64,000 nucleotides of DNA from Methylomonas albis (GTDB lineage: Bacteria > Pseudomonadota > Gammaproteobacteria > Methylococcales > Methylomonadaceae): the NCBI RefSeq assembly GCF_014850955.1, contig NZ_JACXSS010000001.1, positions 62,001-126,000 on the forward strand, given 5' to 3'. Position numbers and translations under genes: made by a program. The notes beneath the pieces are model-generated. The model was not told where the DNA came from, did no database searches, and saw nothing but the letters and a program-made list of their open reading frames with translations. Positions 16,276-26,677 of the stretch are shown here, one piece after another; the stretch's first letter is position 1, and every line of letters begins with the position of its first letter.

Positions 16276-18747
16276 TTAAAACTCGACTTTGATCGAACCC
16301 AACAGAGAGCGCGGCGTGCCGATGGTTCGCGAACTGCTGGCGCCGCTCCAGTAGGCGTCCGGAAAGTAGGTTTTGTCCAGCAGATTGTTGACATTGAGTT
16401 GCGCGGTGATTTTGGATTTTTCGACTTTCCAGGCATACGCGGCCAACAGATCGACTGTCGCATAGCCGGCGGTTTGATAGCCATTGCTGGAGCCGTCGGT
16501 GGCGCCGTCGCGCATACTGATGCCGCCGCCGACTTTTAATCCGCGTAAATCGCTTTGCTGGAAATCGTAGGTCGACCATAAACTGCCGACGTTTCTAGGT
16601 ACAGCGAAAAGCCGATTGCCTTCCAGGCCGCTGTTGTCCTTGGTCACCCGAGTATCGAAATTGGCATAGGTGGCGATCAGATTCCAACCCGGTAACATTT
16701 CGCCACGAATATCGACCTCAGGCCCCTTGCTGCGCACTTCGCCGGCCGCTATCGAAAAATTGCCGGTAACGTCAGTGGGGTCGCGAGTGACGACATTTTG
16801 TTTGGTGATGTCGTAGTACGCCAGCGTCGCGCTGAGTTTGCCGTCGAAAAACTCGAATTTGCCGCCCACTTCCCATTGTTGCGCGCTTTCCGGCTGTAGC
16901 GGCTTGCCGGTGAGTGTCGTAGCCCACTGGTTGGAAACGCCGAAATTCTCGATATAGTTACCGTAAAGACTCAGCCAATCTTGCGCCTGCCACAGTACAC
17001 CGACCCTGGGCGTGACATCGTCGTCTGCCGGCTGTTCGGTGTGGTTTAGGTTATCCCATTGCTTGACGTACTGGTAACGAAAACCGCCCATCACATGAAA
17101 ACCGTAAGGCAATTTGATCTGATCCTGGGCATACAGGCCGACAAAATCCGCGCTGTTGTTGCTGGCCCAGCCGGCCGGGCTAAAAGGCGTGATTGGCGAG
17201 GAGTTGTGCACCGGATTGGAGATATTGATCGGCGCCAACGTGGCGATATAAGGATTGCTGACAATGTCGGTACGATAGTAATCTCCGCCCATCAGCACGG
17301 TATGGGCCAACGGGCCGGTTTTGAAATGGCCGGTGACATCCAACGTCGTGTAATAGGTATTGTCCTGAGTCCTTACATCGTATTGCTGGCGCGCTAACAG
17401 ATTGTCCGGCGTCAAGGTATCCGACGCCCCCATTATCCAGTTCTCCGCCCGGTCCTGTAGATTGGCTACAAAGCGCTGCTTGATATTCCAATCGTCGTTG
17501 AATTGATGCGACCAATCCAGCCCGATCAGCTTTTCCTCGACATTCACTCGTGCCGGTTCCATCAGATTACGTGATCTGGCCATACCGATAAACTGGCCGT
17601 CGACAAAGGGCCAAGTGTTGTTGTCATAAATCAGGTTGTCGTGGCGGTATTCCATTTCCAGACTGACTTGGGTCCGCGGGCTGATGTTCCAGCTAATCAT
17701 CGGTGCGATAAACGTCCGTTCTTTGTCAACAAATTCGCGAAAAGAGCCGCTGCTCTCGAACGAGCCGTTAAATCGGTACAGCAAGGTATCATCCTGGGTC
17801 AATGGTCCGGTGGCATCCAAGGTGGTTCGATACAGATCAAAGGAGCCGAACTGCTGTTGTAACGCGTAATAGGGCGTATTTAGCGGGCGTTTGGTCACGA
17901 CGTTGACCATGCCGCCCGGCTCCATTCGACCGTACATAACAGCGGCCGGGCCTTTGAGCACTTCCAGCTGCTCCACGTTGGCCATTTGTCGATTCCCCAC
18001 CGAGCTATAAGCATCGCCGCTCCGCAAGCCGTTACGGAAATAAGTACGGCTACGAAATCCACGTATAAAAATGTCGTCGGACAATGCGCCGGAGCCATTG
18101 CTAAACGTGGCACCGGCCACATTCTTTAAGGCATCGGTCATTTGGATAATCTGCTGATCGTTCAATACTGCTTTCGGTATGACCTGAATGTTCACCGGCG
18201 TTTCCATCAGAGGCGTGTCGGTTTTGGTGGCAGTCGCGGTCGCTCGGCGCGTGTAGCTGGGGTTGTAGGGATCGTTATCTTCGTAGGCACTTTTACCGAT
18301 TACGGTAACCGCCGTCAGCGTGGCCGGGTTTTGGGTGGGCTCTGAGCGGTCGGCTTGTTTTTCTAGAGTCAGGCTGCCGCTGCCGGTCTGTCTGGGTGTC
18401 AGGCCGCTGCCGGACAGCAGCTTATCCAGGGCCTGCTGCGCTGCGAATCGCCCTTGTAATCCCTTACTGTTTAGGCCGCGCACCAGATCGGCATTGAAAA
18501 GTACGCGTTGGCCGCTGGTTTCGGAAAATTGCAGTAAAGCGTCGGACAATGAACCGGCCGGAATCGTAAAGTCAAAAGTCTGCTCGCTAGCCGTTTTATC
18601 CGGCGCGGCAGCGGCGGTGTGCATTGGCATGCTCAATGCCAGCAGCCCGGCGCAGATGGCTGTCGATAGCGGTCCGGGTTTAATGTCCCGGAAATCTCGG
18701 CTAGAACGTGTCTGTCCTAGGGGGCTGCACTTGGCTTTGCTGATCAT
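16276..18747 (-). CDS. STN-domain TonB-dependent siderophore-type receptor (cassette 1)
   Basis: An 823-residue outer-membrane transducer. After a long leader (cleavage near HTAAAA, about residue 48) comes an STN signalling domain (about 58-125, FDFTIPAGSLSDALLQFSET start) that contacts FecR. A TonB-box-like segment TLTAVTVIGK follows, then the plug (VEQLEVLKGPAAVMYGRMEPGGMVN) and a 22-strand-type barrel ending SIKVEF. Ligand class by family is ferric siderophore; the actual ligand is unknown. Start 18747 (MISKAKC) is chosen because GGAG precedes it; an ATG at 18771 is also in frame. The gene is downstream of its own fecR and fecI. Confidence 0.93.
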   Translation of the reverse strand: MISKAKCSPLGQTRSSRDFRDIKPGPLSTAICAGLLALSMPMHTAAAAPDKTASEQTFDFTIPAGSLSDALLQFSETSGQRVLFNADLVRGLNSKGLQGRFAAQQALDKLLSGSGLTPRQTGSGSLTLEKQADRSEPTQNPATLTAVTVIGKSAYEDNDPYNPSYTRRATATATKTDTPLMETPVNIQVIPKAVLNDQQIIQMTDALKNVAGATFSNGSGALSDDIFIRGFRSRTYFRNGLRSGDAYSSVGNRQMANVEQLEVLKGPAAVMYGRMEPGGMVNVVTKRPLNTPYYALQQQFGSFDLYRTTLDATGPLTQDDTLLYRFNGSFESSGSFREFVDKERTFIAPMISWNISPRTQVSLEMEYRHDNLIYDNNTWPFVDGQFIGMARSRNLMEPARVNVEEKLIGLDWSHQFNDDWNIKQRFVANLQDRAENWIMGASDTLTPDNLLARQQYDVRTQDNTYYTTLDVTGHFKTGPLAHTVLMGGDYYRTDIVSNPYIATLAPINISNPVHNSSPITPFSPAGWASNNSADFVGLYAQDQIKLPYGFHVMGGFRYQYVKQWDNLNHTEQPADDDVTPRVGVLWQAQDWLSLYGNYIENFGVSNQWATTLTGKPLQPESAQQWEVGGKFEFFDGKLSATLAYYDITKQNVVTRDPTDVTGNFSIAAGEVRSKGPEVDIRGEMLPGWNLIATYANFDTRVTKDNSGLEGNRLFAVPRNVGSLWSTYDFQQSDLRGLKVGGGISMRDGATDGSSNGYQTAGYATVDLLAAYAWKVEKSKITAQLNVNNLLDKTYFPDAYWSGASSSRTIGTPRSLLGSIKVEF

Positions 18748-18895
18748 CGTTACTCCAATTGTCGAATCCATGAAAAGGTCGGCGCCCTGCTTGCCGGCGA
18801 GGCAAATCAGGCCACTTGGAGATAAAGACGATGTAAGTTGGGTGGAGTATCCATTGCGGATTAAAGTTTTTTAAAAACCGGCCTACTGGTTACGC

Positions 18896-19861
18896 TTATT
18901 TGGCGGACAGCAGCACCAAACGGTCGGTGATTTTCCGTACCTTGATCTGCAGACTTTGTTCTAAGGCCTGTAAAGCCAGATCGGTGTCGGCGGCACCGAA
19001 AACGCCGGTAATCGGCAGATTTTTGATGCCGTCACTAACGATAAGAATTTTGCCGGGGCGGTAGCGCTCCAATTCGGCGGCAACTTCCGACAGAGGCTTA
19101 TCCTGAAACACGATGCGTTGCTGGTGCCAGGCGCCGGCTCGGCTTAAGTTGACCGGGGTTGCCGCACTCAGATGGTAGCGGCCAAATTGCAGATGTTCGG
19201 CTGCCGCCAATCTTGCTTGGATTTGGCCGTCGGCACTACTGACTTTCACTGCGTGTTCAAACACCGTGACGTCAACCTCGCCGTCATCCCGTAGTTTTAC
19301 ATCGAATGCGGTGCCCAGTGCTTGTACCTCGCCGGCACCGGTTTTTACTACAAACGGCCGTTTCGCGTCGGCGGCTACCGTGAAAAATGCCTCGCCGCGT
19401 TGCAGTGTCACCAGACGTTGTTGCGCGGAAAAATCCACGGACACCGCGCTGGAGGTATTCAGTAACAACGTCGAACCGTCGCTTAGTGCGATTTCGCTTT
19501 GTTGGCCGGTACTGCTGCGGTAATCGGCCGGATAAAAATCCAACTGTTGATAAACGGCGGTCAGCGTCAGCAGCAGCGAGGCGGCGAGGGCCAAGCCGGT
19601 TTTGACCGATAGCCGTCGCGGTTTTGCAAACGGCAGTACCGGTTTGGCCGGCTCCAAGCCGATATCGGCCGGCGTCAGGCTGTCCAGCCCGGTCCAGAAG
19701 GCGTTGACGTCCTGCCAGGCCGCGCGGTTTTCCGGCGATTTAGTCAGCCATTGCTGAAACTCGGCACGTTGATTATGGGTGATGAGATCGGAACTAAGCC
19801 GTGCTTGCCAGAGCAGGGCTTCTTGTTCGGCTTGGTGTAATTCGGAATCGGATATGGGCAT
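18896..19861 (-). CDS. FecR-type anti-sigma/sigma-regulator (cassette 1)
   Basis: A 321-residue inner-membrane signal transducer. The cytosolic N-terminal domain (residues 1-80) has the ALLWQARLSS...FQQWLTKSPENRAAWQDV pattern. One TM segment lies at about 88-104. The periplasmic FecR domain contains GQQSEIALSDGSTLLLNTSSAV, and a C-terminal STN-contact domain follows. It relays the occupied-receptor signal to the sigma factor encoded just upstream. ATG 19861 gives the conserved start; an in-frame ATG at 19909 would add 16 unusual residues. It closely resembles the cassette 4 FecR (both have RYRPGKILI near the C-terminus). Confidence 0.92.
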   Translation of the reverse strand: MPISDSELHQAEQEALLWQARLSSDLITHNQRAEFQQWLTKSPENRAAWQDVNAFWTGLDSLTPADIGLEPAKPVLPFAKPRRLSVKTGLALAASLLLTLTAVYQQLDFYPADYRSSTGQQSEIALSDGSTLLLNTSSAVSVDFSAQQRLVTLQRGEAFFTVAADAKRPFVVKTGAGEVQALGTAFDVKLRDDGEVDVTVFEHAVKVSSADGQIQARLAAAEHLQFGRYHLSAATPVNLSRAGAWHQQRIVFQDKPLSEVAAELERYRPGKILIVSDGIKNLPITGVFGAADTDLALQALEQSLQIKVRKITDRLVLLSAK

Positions 19862-19942
19862 AAGTGCGAACTTTATCAGGAGACGATCAATTCGTGGCGC
19901 AGTATCCATTTTTGGCTTGAACCGATGGCATGTCGATAGCTA

Positions 19943-20476
19943 TCACGCTTGGTTTCCGCCATCCGCTTCCAGCTCCCGCATCCGCCGCCGGCAGTGCTCC
20001 AGCGCTTTGACGATATGTTTGAGCACGGTGTTTTCCGCAATCCCCAACTCGCGCATGATCTCCGAATACGTGTTGTGCTTGAATTTATGCAGGATAAACA
20101 CTTCCCGGCAACGCGGTGGCAATTCGGAGATAGCCTGTTTCAAATGCTCAAGCTGTTGTTGGCTGTAGAGCTGTCGTTCCACGCCCGGCGCGGCATCGGC
20201 GTGATCGAGCAATTCTTCCTCGTCTGCATGGCGCGCTTGCTCCCGCTGGCTCTTGCGTAAATGGTCGATGGCCAGATTGTCGACGATTTTGTACAGAAAG
20301 GCGCGCGGATTATGGATTTGGTCATCGGATTCGAATTGAGTCAGCCGAAAAAACGCATCCTGTAAAATATCGGCGGCGGTGTCCGGGCAGCTAACGCGAT
20401 GCGACAGGAATCCCAGCAACTCGTCGCGGTGTTGCTGAATCAAGTCTGTGGCAAAGTCTGGAGAAAATTTGAACAT
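19943..20476 (-). CDS. FecI-type ECF sigma factor (cassette 1)
   Basis: A 177-residue sigma-70-family extracytoplasmic-function factor. Region 2 (about 30-95) includes ADILQDAFFRL and the -10 recognition stretch NPRAFLYKIVDNLAIDHLRK. Region 4 (about 120-170) has PPRCREVFILHKFKHNTYSEIMRELGI with its helix-turn-helix. It should direct RNA polymerase to the receptor promoter when FecR signals. It heads the fecI-fecR-receptor cassette on the minus strand. No iron-responsive box is obvious upstream. Confidence 0.93.
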   Translation of the reverse strand: MFKFSPDFATDLIQQHRDELLGFLSHRVSCPDTAADILQDAFFRLTQFESDDQIHNPRAFLYKIVDNLAIDHLRKSQREQARHADEEELLDHADAAPGVERQLYSQQQLEHLKQAISELPPRCREVFILHKFKHNTYSEIMRELGIAENTVLKHIVKALEHCRRRMRELEADGGNQA

Positions 20477-20902
20477 CGGTTAAAGCGGCGCGTAGGTATC
20501 AACCGATATGCAAAACCGGCGCCATGATGGAGACAGCTCAATAGCGATTAGGGGTGCGGGTAAAACATGCCGTCTCGATGCCGGCCGATAATCGGGCATT
20601 TGATCCATGGCCCGCGGTATATGCCACAATTTTGCCATATCCGTATAGCGGCTGCCGATCACAGAAATACCAGCCGAAGAAAAGTTCTTGAGGCGCGATT
20701 TCCGCAAGCTGTTTTTCGAGATCGATCTTTAATTACTCTAACAATCGACTATTCTTCATGACTTGTCGCAATGTAAAGATTGCTTCTGATTTCACCCGTC
20801 AGTCTCTTGAAGTCGTGCGCTAGGGTGGCTGCACGGATTTGGTTTTCTATTTACATTTGATCATTTTAATTACTATTTCGAGAAATTTCCCTGCCGGAAT
20901 TA
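20477..20902. other. Intergenic region, fecI / receptor
   Basis: 426 bases between divergent genes, presumably carrying both promoters. I saw no cobalamin-riboswitch B12 box, no convincing Fur box and no credible small gene. Confidence 0.4.
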
Positions 20903-23032
20903 TTGGCCTCGATAAGGTGCATACCTTCATTAAAAATTTATCCAATTAAATTGAAATACGTACCGTGTCTTATAGTTTTACTCGTGTGTGTCTCTTCGTT
21001 GACTTGGGCCGAACCCGTTTGGTCGGATGAAATAGGGCAAGATGCAACGGATATAGATATGGTCGACTTACTGAATGTCCATGTCATTTCAAACGCAAAA
21101 AAAACTCGAGTAACCTCTGCGTCCAAAAAAGCGGAAACGGTAGCCAACGCGCCAACGGCTGTGTTTGTGATCAGTAATGACGATATTAAACGTTCCGGTG
21201 TCACCAGCGTGCCGGAAGCACTGCGTTTGGCGCCCGGAGTAGAAGTCGCCAGAGCCAATGCCAATAAATGGGCGGTGGGCATCCGCGGTTTTAACGGCGT
21301 GTTTGCCAACAAATTACTGGTCTTGATTGATGGGCGTAGCGTCTATAACCCGAGCTTTTCCGGCGTATATTGGGATACTCAGGATGTTATGCTGGAAGAT
21401 GTCGAGCGTATCGAAGTAATTCGCGGTCCCGCCGCGACCCTTTGGGGCGCCAATGCGGTGAATGGGGTTATTAACATTATCAGCAAAGAGGCGAGTAAAT
21501 CGCAGGGCGGTTTATTAACCGCGGGCGGCGGTAGCCAAGAAAACGGTTTTGGCGCTCTGCGTTACGGTAAGCAGTTAAATCAAGACACTTACGGACGGGT
21601 TTATATCAAAGGGTTTGCCCGCGATAATTACAAAAAACCCGATGGCACTGGTAAGGCCAATGACGGTTGGGATATGCAACAAGGCGGTTTTCGGGTAGAT
21701 ACGCGCTTTTCCAATCGGGACGAATTGACCGTACAAGGCGATATATACCGTAATACTGTTGAGCAGGCTTTGACGATTCCTACCTTGAATCCGCCTTTTC
21801 AAGAAAATATTCAAAATAATTCGAATACTTCATCGGGTTGGAATATCAACTCTCGTTTTACCCATACTTTTTCCACCACGGCGGAATATAACTTACAGTT
21901 TTATTACGATCATAGTAAACGTGACGATTATCTGGTTTCGCGGCAATTGTTGGATACTTTAAATTTGGATTTTCAAAATAGTTTTAGAGTGAATCCAAAA
22001 CATAATGCTCTTTGGGGCCTAGGCTATCGCGCCAATCTGGACAATTTTGAGAGCACTAGCCTTATCGATATTACGCCGAACAAGCGCAACACCCAGTTGT
22101 ACACCGCTTTTTTGCAGGACGAAGCCACGTTGATTGATGAAACACTTTGGCTGACGATAGGCTCAAAATTCGAACATAACGATTACTCAGGATTTGAAGG
22201 TCAACCAACCGCGAAACTGATGTGGGCACCCTCGCTCCAGCAACGCTTTTGGGTTTCCTTTTCCAGGGCGGTCAGAACGCCGTCCAGAATCGAGCAAAAC
22301 ATACACGCTTTGCAGGGTGTTTCGTTGAGCCCGCAGATTCCCTTACTGGGAGGACAATCCTTACCTGTCGCCATTATCAATAACGGTATGCCAAATTTTA
22401 AAGCCGAAGTGGAACTGTCATATGAGCTTGGCTACCGCTTTACCTTATCGAATCAGTTTTCTATCGATATTGCGGGCTTTTACAACGACTACAACAATAT
22501 GCGTAGTTATTCTGTGGGCAATTCTTACTTGTCTGCCACTCCTTCACTTCATTTGGTCCAGCCGATTGATTTCGTCAATTTGGGTAAGGCCAGCACTTAC
22601 GGCTTCGAAGTAGCCACGGTTTGGCAAATGACGGATCGGTGGCGTTGGGATACCAATTACAGCTTCCTCAATACCTCGGTGAATAATGACTTACTGAGTT
22701 CGACAGCTATCAGCCCCCAACATAGCCTGTCGCTGCGCGCGGTTATCGATCCGGCGGATAATGTCACTGTCGATTTTTGGCTTCGTTACACCAGCTCTTC
22801 CAGTGCTCTCGACTTAAACAATATTTCGCCGGGAGCCAGTATTCAACAGCTTAATCCGCATGTCACTTTCGATACGCGTCTAGCCTGGAAACCTGTCCCG
22901 TCGTTGGAAATGTCGATAGTAGGGCAAAATTTGCTGGACAATAGACGCTTGGAATATCGGGATGAATCCGGTTTCGTTCAACCCAGCGCCATTTCCCGTG
23001 GTGTTTACGGCAAATTAGCGTTGGAGTTCTGA
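20903..23032 (+). CDS. TonB-dependent receptor without STN domain
   Basis: An outer-membrane receptor of up to 709 residues. The hydrophobic leader YVPCLIVLLVCVSSLTWA lies at about 19-36. The plug has TNAPTAVF-like TVANAPTAVFVISNDDI, APGVEVARANANKWAVGIRGFNG, RIEVIRGPAATLWGANAVNGVINI and ISKEA, a very typical vitamin B12 or catecholate-receptor style plug. The barrel ends in Phe (KLALEF). There is no signalling extension, in contrast to its neighbours. The start is unclear because no ATG precedes the leader: TTG 20903 with a weak GGAA is used, and TTG 20951 is the alternative. It stands alone between FecIR cassettes 1 and 2. The ligand is unknown. Confidence 0.88.
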   Translation: MASIRCIPSLKIYPIKLKYVPCLIVLLVCVSSLTWAEPVWSDEIGQDATDIDMVDLLNVHVISNAKKTRVTSASKKAETVANAPTAVFVISNDDIKRSGVTSVPEALRLAPGVEVARANANKWAVGIRGFNGVFANKLLVLIDGRSVYNPSFSGVYWDTQDVMLEDVERIEVIRGPAATLWGANAVNGVINIISKEASKSQGGLLTAGGGSQENGFGALRYGKQLNQDTYGRVYIKGFARDNYKKPDGTGKANDGWDMQQGGFRVDTRFSNRDELTVQGDIYRNTVEQALTIPTLNPPFQENIQNNSNTSSGWNINSRFTHTFSTTAEYNLQFYYDHSKRDDYLVSRQLLDTLNLDFQNSFRVNPKHNALWGLGYRANLDNFESTSLIDITPNKRNTQLYTAFLQDEATLIDETLWLTIGSKFEHNDYSGFEGQPTAKLMWAPSLQQRFWVSFSRAVRTPSRIEQNIHALQGVSLSPQIPLLGGQSLPVAIINNGMPNFKAEVELSYELGYRFTLSNQFSIDIAGFYNDYNNMRSYSVGNSYLSATPSLHLVQPIDFVNLGKASTYGFEVATVWQMTDRWRWDTNYSFLNTSVNNDLLSSTAISPQHSLSLRAVIDPADNVTVDFWLRYTSSSSALDLNNISPGASIQQLNPHVTFDTRLAWKPVPSLEMSIVGQNLLDNRRLEYRDESGFVQPSAISRGVYGKLALEF

Positions 23033-23093
23033 CACGTCTCAACAGTTTTTCGCGGCTCGGAGCTATCGGGCCCAGCCCCTGCATGAGTAGTGC

Positions 23094-23117
23094 CGAACGG
23101 GCGCGACCACCCGTTCG
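23094..23117. terminator. Hairpin between convergent receptor genes
   Basis: A perfect CGAACGGG / CCCGTTCG 8-bp stem with an 8-base loop, located between the two receptor stop codons. It is a possible bidirectional terminator without a long U-run. Confidence 0.4.
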
Positions 23118-23148
23118 TATAGAATATTGACAGGCGGATAAGGCCGAT

Positions 23149-25515
23149 TTAGAACTCATATTTCAACGAACCCATCACATTGATTGGATAGCCGGGGATA
23201 GCCCCGCGGCTACCGCCATCCGAGTTAGCGTAATACTCTTTGTCTAATAGATTGTTGATATTCAACTGGGCGGTCAGTCTGTGTTGTTCGATGCGATGAG
23301 TGTAAGCGGCCATCGCATCCAAGCGAGCATAGCCCGGCAGGACGAAGGTATTGTCGGAGTCGCCCGGTCGGCTGCCAACGGCCACCACGCCCAAGCCAGC
23401 TTTAAAGGCTTCATCGAATTGCCAATTGCCCCACAAACTCCCTTGATGCCTGGGCACATTCTCCAGCCGATTGCCCTGCAAGCCGTCGAAATCTTCGATG
23501 TAATTGGCTTGAGTGTAGGCGTAGGTCGCCAATAGATGAAGTTGATCGGTAACTTGTCCAGCCAAGTCCAACTCGATACCTTTACTTCTGATTTTTCCCG
23601 CGAGTATCTGGAAATTCGTGTCGGCTTGGTTAGGGTCGTCGGTCAGCAGATTGCTTTTGGTTAATTCGAAAAACGCCAGTGTCGACGAAAAGCGCTTATC
23701 TTGCGACTCCATTTTTAGTCCGATTTCGTATTGTTTGCCTATCTGCGGTTCAAAGCGCTGATTGCTGGCGCTTACGCCGTTATTGGCGGAGAACGACTTT
23801 GTGTAACTTCCGTAAATCGATAGCCAGTCCTGAAGTTGGTATAACAAACCGACTCTGGGACTAAAGGCATTATCTTCACGCTCTAGCCGCTCGGCTCGAG
23901 CTGTGGCCAAGGAATTGGCGGAGAATTGCGAGCCAGTGGTGACGTTGTCGTAGCGGCCACCCAGCAATAGATGTAGTTTGTCGAAGAAGGTAATCTGATC
24001 CTGAACATAGGCTCCCACCCAGGATTCCTTGCGATAGAAGAAACCATTCGGCGTCGTTAGCGAGGCAAAATCGACTTGACCGTACACTGGGTCGAATATG
24101 TCGATAGCAGCTGCCGGGCCACTTATTGAAGACGCATCGGTTGTGGCGCGAAAACCATCAACACCGATTAACAGATTATGTTTGCTGCCCAGGATTTCGA
24201 ACTTCCCGTTCAAATCGATATTACCGGAATGTGTCATAACATCTTGTCCCGCTATCTGTGCCGAGCGCTTGAGCATATAGCGGTTATTTACCAACTCTAA
24301 GCCGCCAAAATTGAAGAGCGTTGGACCGGTCAACGACCAATCTTTGAACAAGTAGCGCTGGGTGATTTTCCAATCGTCGTTGAAATGGTAGGTCCAATCG
24401 AAGCCGACCAGGGTACTTTCCATTAACATCCGCTGCAGCCCATCCTTCAGCGTGCGAGTGATCGGAATATCCGCGGGACGCCCACCAATGGCCGGAATAC
24501 CGTAGTCGGAGTTAAAGTTATCATGCTTGTATTCCAACTCGAGATTGGTCTCGAATTTTTCGTTGGGCCGCCAGGTGATAATTGGCGCAACAAAGAAGCG
24601 CTCGTTGCCGACAAAGTCTCGGAACGACTGATTGTCGGTGTAAGAGCCATTTAGCCGATACAGTAGCGTCTTATCGTCGTCCAGCGGTCCGGTGGCGTCG
24701 ATCAAGGTGCGGTATTGGTCGTAGGAGCCAAACTGCTGCTGCAAAGAATAGTACGGAGTGTCGCGCGGTTTCTTGGTCACATAGTTCACCAAGCCGCCGG
24801 GCTCGATACGGCCATACAGTACCGCCGCCGGCCCCTTGAGGATTTCAACCTGTTCGATGTTGGCGATGTCGTAAATATCCTGACGATTGAACAAACCATT
24901 GCGGTAGGCATCGCCAAACCCGGAGCCGGCCAGGCCGCGAATGATAAAGTTATCGTACAGATAGCCACCGCCGGTGCGGCCCAACACGCCGCTGACATGG
25001 CCGTTGACCGCGTCGGGCAAGGTCATCGACTGTTTGTCCGCCAACACGGCTTTGGGAATTACCTGTATGGAAACCGGCGTTTCCATGATAGGGGTATCGG
25101 TCTTGGTGGCGGTCGTGGCGTTGGGGCGGTTGTAATCGGTATTGTAGGGATCGGTGGCGTCGTAAACCGTCTGACCGATAACATTCACCGGTTGTAACAT
25201 TGTCGCGTCCTTGCCCGCCGCCTTGATCGATACCGAACCGTCGCCGGCAATCGCAAAACTCAGGCCGCTGGCGGATAACAGCCTGCTCAGAGCCTCGTTT
25301 AGTGTCATTGTGCCTCGTAACGCCGATCCATTGCGGCCGGCCACGCTATCGTGAGCGTAAAAAATTTGTACGCCGGATTGCGCCGCCAGTTTTGGCAACG
25401 CCGCCGCCAATTCCTGGGCCGGGATGTCAAAGCTGTAGGTGGTTTCGGTAGCCCGCACTTCGCAAGCAGTAGCCAACAGGGCGCCGAACAATAGCGGTTG
25501 TGTTAAAAACTTCAT
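23149..25515 (-). CDS. STN-domain TonB-dependent receptor (cassette 2)
   Basis: A 788-residue receptor. The signal peptide ends near VRATE (about 22), followed by an STN domain at about 27-97 (YSFDIPAQELAAALPKLAAQ). A TonB-box-like LQPVNVIGQ comes next, then the plug with ETPVSIQVIPKAVLAD and VEILKGPAAVLYGRIEPGGLVN, and a barrel ending SLKYEF. AGGAGA lies 7 bases before ATG 25515. It is a close paralogue of the cassette 3 receptor, with long identical stretches in the plug (residues about 130-260). It is predicted to take up a ferric siderophore-type ligand and signal through the adjacent FecR. Confidence 0.94.
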   Translation of the reverse strand: MKFLTQPLLFGALLATACEVRATETTYSFDIPAQELAAALPKLAAQSGVQIFYAHDSVAGRNGSALRGTMTLNEALSRLLSASGLSFAIAGDGSVSIKAAGKDATMLQPVNVIGQTVYDATDPYNTDYNRPNATTATKTDTPIMETPVSIQVIPKAVLADKQSMTLPDAVNGHVSGVLGRTGGGYLYDNFIIRGLAGSGFGDAYRNGLFNRQDIYDIANIEQVEILKGPAAVLYGRIEPGGLVNYVTKKPRDTPYYSLQQQFGSYDQYRTLIDATGPLDDDKTLLYRLNGSYTDNQSFRDFVGNERFFVAPIITWRPNEKFETNLELEYKHDNFNSDYGIPAIGGRPADIPITRTLKDGLQRMLMESTLVGFDWTYHFNDDWKITQRYLFKDWSLTGPTLFNFGGLELVNNRYMLKRSAQIAGQDVMTHSGNIDLNGKFEILGSKHNLLIGVDGFRATTDASSISGPAAAIDIFDPVYGQVDFASLTTPNGFFYRKESWVGAYVQDQITFFDKLHLLLGGRYDNVTTGSQFSANSLATARAERLEREDNAFSPRVGLLYQLQDWLSIYGSYTKSFSANNGVSASNQRFEPQIGKQYEIGLKMESQDKRFSSTLAFFELTKSNLLTDDPNQADTNFQILAGKIRSKGIELDLAGQVTDQLHLLATYAYTQANYIEDFDGLQGNRLENVPRHQGSLWGNWQFDEAFKAGLGVVAVGSRPGDSDNTFVLPGYARLDAMAAYTHRIEQHRLTAQLNINNLLDKEYYANSDGGSRGAIPGYPINVMGSLKYEF

Positions 25516-25611
25516 CCATCTTCTCCTTTTGCGTGGGTTTCCAGAATGAAACGCACCACGCCGAAAAAGACGCCAAAATTTATTCGGGAAGAAAAGCGGG
25601 GCCTATCGGGG

Positions 25612-26607
25612 TCAGCGTCTGACCAATAACGCCTGCCCTGGCGCCGGACGCTGAATATTCACTGGCAGGGTCATCACGATAATATTCAGCGCGCCGTCGA
25701 GATTCCCGATATGGAAGGTACCGCTGACCTTTAGCTTGGCCAAGCTTGGGTCGGCCAAAGTCAAACGTGTGTCGTGAAAGCGTTCCAGTTCGCTTAACAC
25801 GTCGTCCAGCCGCCGGTTTTCGAACACCAGTTGGCCGCGCAGCCAGGCAGTGAGATTGGCCGGACTGTCCGGGCTGTCCTGAAAATTGCCTTGAGAATCA
25901 TAGCCGAGTACTTGATTGGCGTTGATTTCCCGGCTGCCCTTGGTTTCTACTTTAACGGCGCCGTCCACCACCGCAACGGCTACCTGCCGGTTTTGCACCT
26001 TTACGTCGAATTGGGTACCGATGTCGACGATAGTGCCGTTGCCGGCCTTAACCTCAAAAGGTTGTTGCGGGTTGTGAGCCACACTAAAAAATGCCTCGCC
26101 CTTGACCAGTTCGACCGAACGCCGCCAACGGTTGACCCGCAGATTCAACTCGGTATTGCCGCTCAGCTCCAGACGCGAGCCGTCGGCCAGTTGCACGGTC
26201 CGGCGGCCGCCGCGTTCGGTCTCATAGTGGCTGCGATGACCGTACCAGCCCTGTTCGGAGAAAGTACCCAGGCCCAAACCCAGCAACAAACAAGCGGCCA
26301 GTGCCAGTTCGGTAAAACGGCGCATACGCTTGCGCGGCACCCGGTAACTCAACGCTTGCCTGCGCACCGGAAAATCCCCGCCCTTGAAACGATCCAGCTT
26401 GCGCCATTTGTCGGCCAATTGCCGGTAAATGCGTTGTCTGTCCTCGCCTTGTGCCAGCCATTCCCGGAAGGCCTGGCGCTCTTCAGGCGTGCAGGTAGCC
26501 GAATCCAGCCGCAGAATCCACTCTATGGCTTGCTGTTGCAGATCGGACGAGGCTTCGGTTTTGGGCATGTTAAAAAGGGGGCGATGGGTTGCGCTAAGCA
26601 CAGGCAT
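25612..26607 (-). CDS. FecR-type sigma regulator (cassette 2)
   Basis: A 331-residue inner-membrane regulator. The cytosolic anti-sigma region is at 15-95 (AIEWILRLDSATCTPEERQAF), with one TM at about 99-116. The periplasmic FecR domain contains LADGSRLELSGNTELNLRV and a KGEAFFSVAHNPQQPFEV block, and a C-terminal secretin/STN-like contact domain follows. ATG 26607 has AAGGAT 6 bases upstream, so the longer start is preferred over ATG 26568. It shares the post-TM GWYG motif with the cassette 3 FecR, evidence of common descent. Confidence 0.92.
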   Translation of the reverse strand: MPVLSATHRPLFNMPKTEASSDLQQQAIEWILRLDSATCTPEERQAFREWLAQGEDRQRIYRQLADKWRKLDRFKGGDFPVRRQALSYRVPRKRMRRFTELALAACLLLGLGLGTFSEQGWYGHRSHYETERGGRRTVQLADGSRLELSGNTELNLRVNRWRRSVELVKGEAFFSVAHNPQQPFEVKAGNGTIVDIGTQFDVKVQNRQVAVAVVDGAVKVETKGSREINANQVLGYDSQGNFQDSPDSPANLTAWLRGQLVFENRRLDDVLSELERFHDTRLTLADPSLAKLKVSGTFHIGNLDGALNIIVMTLPVNIQRPAPGQALLVRR

Positions 26608-26677
26608 TCTATCCTTTAGCCGCCCGACATTTAAAATCCGGCATCAGAAACAATGAAAAAACCCAGCAGTCACGGGC

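Noticed and set aside
20477..20902. Cobalamin riboswitch in front of the B12-receptor-like gene
   Set aside because: I looked for the B12 box and the expected paired elements and saw neither.
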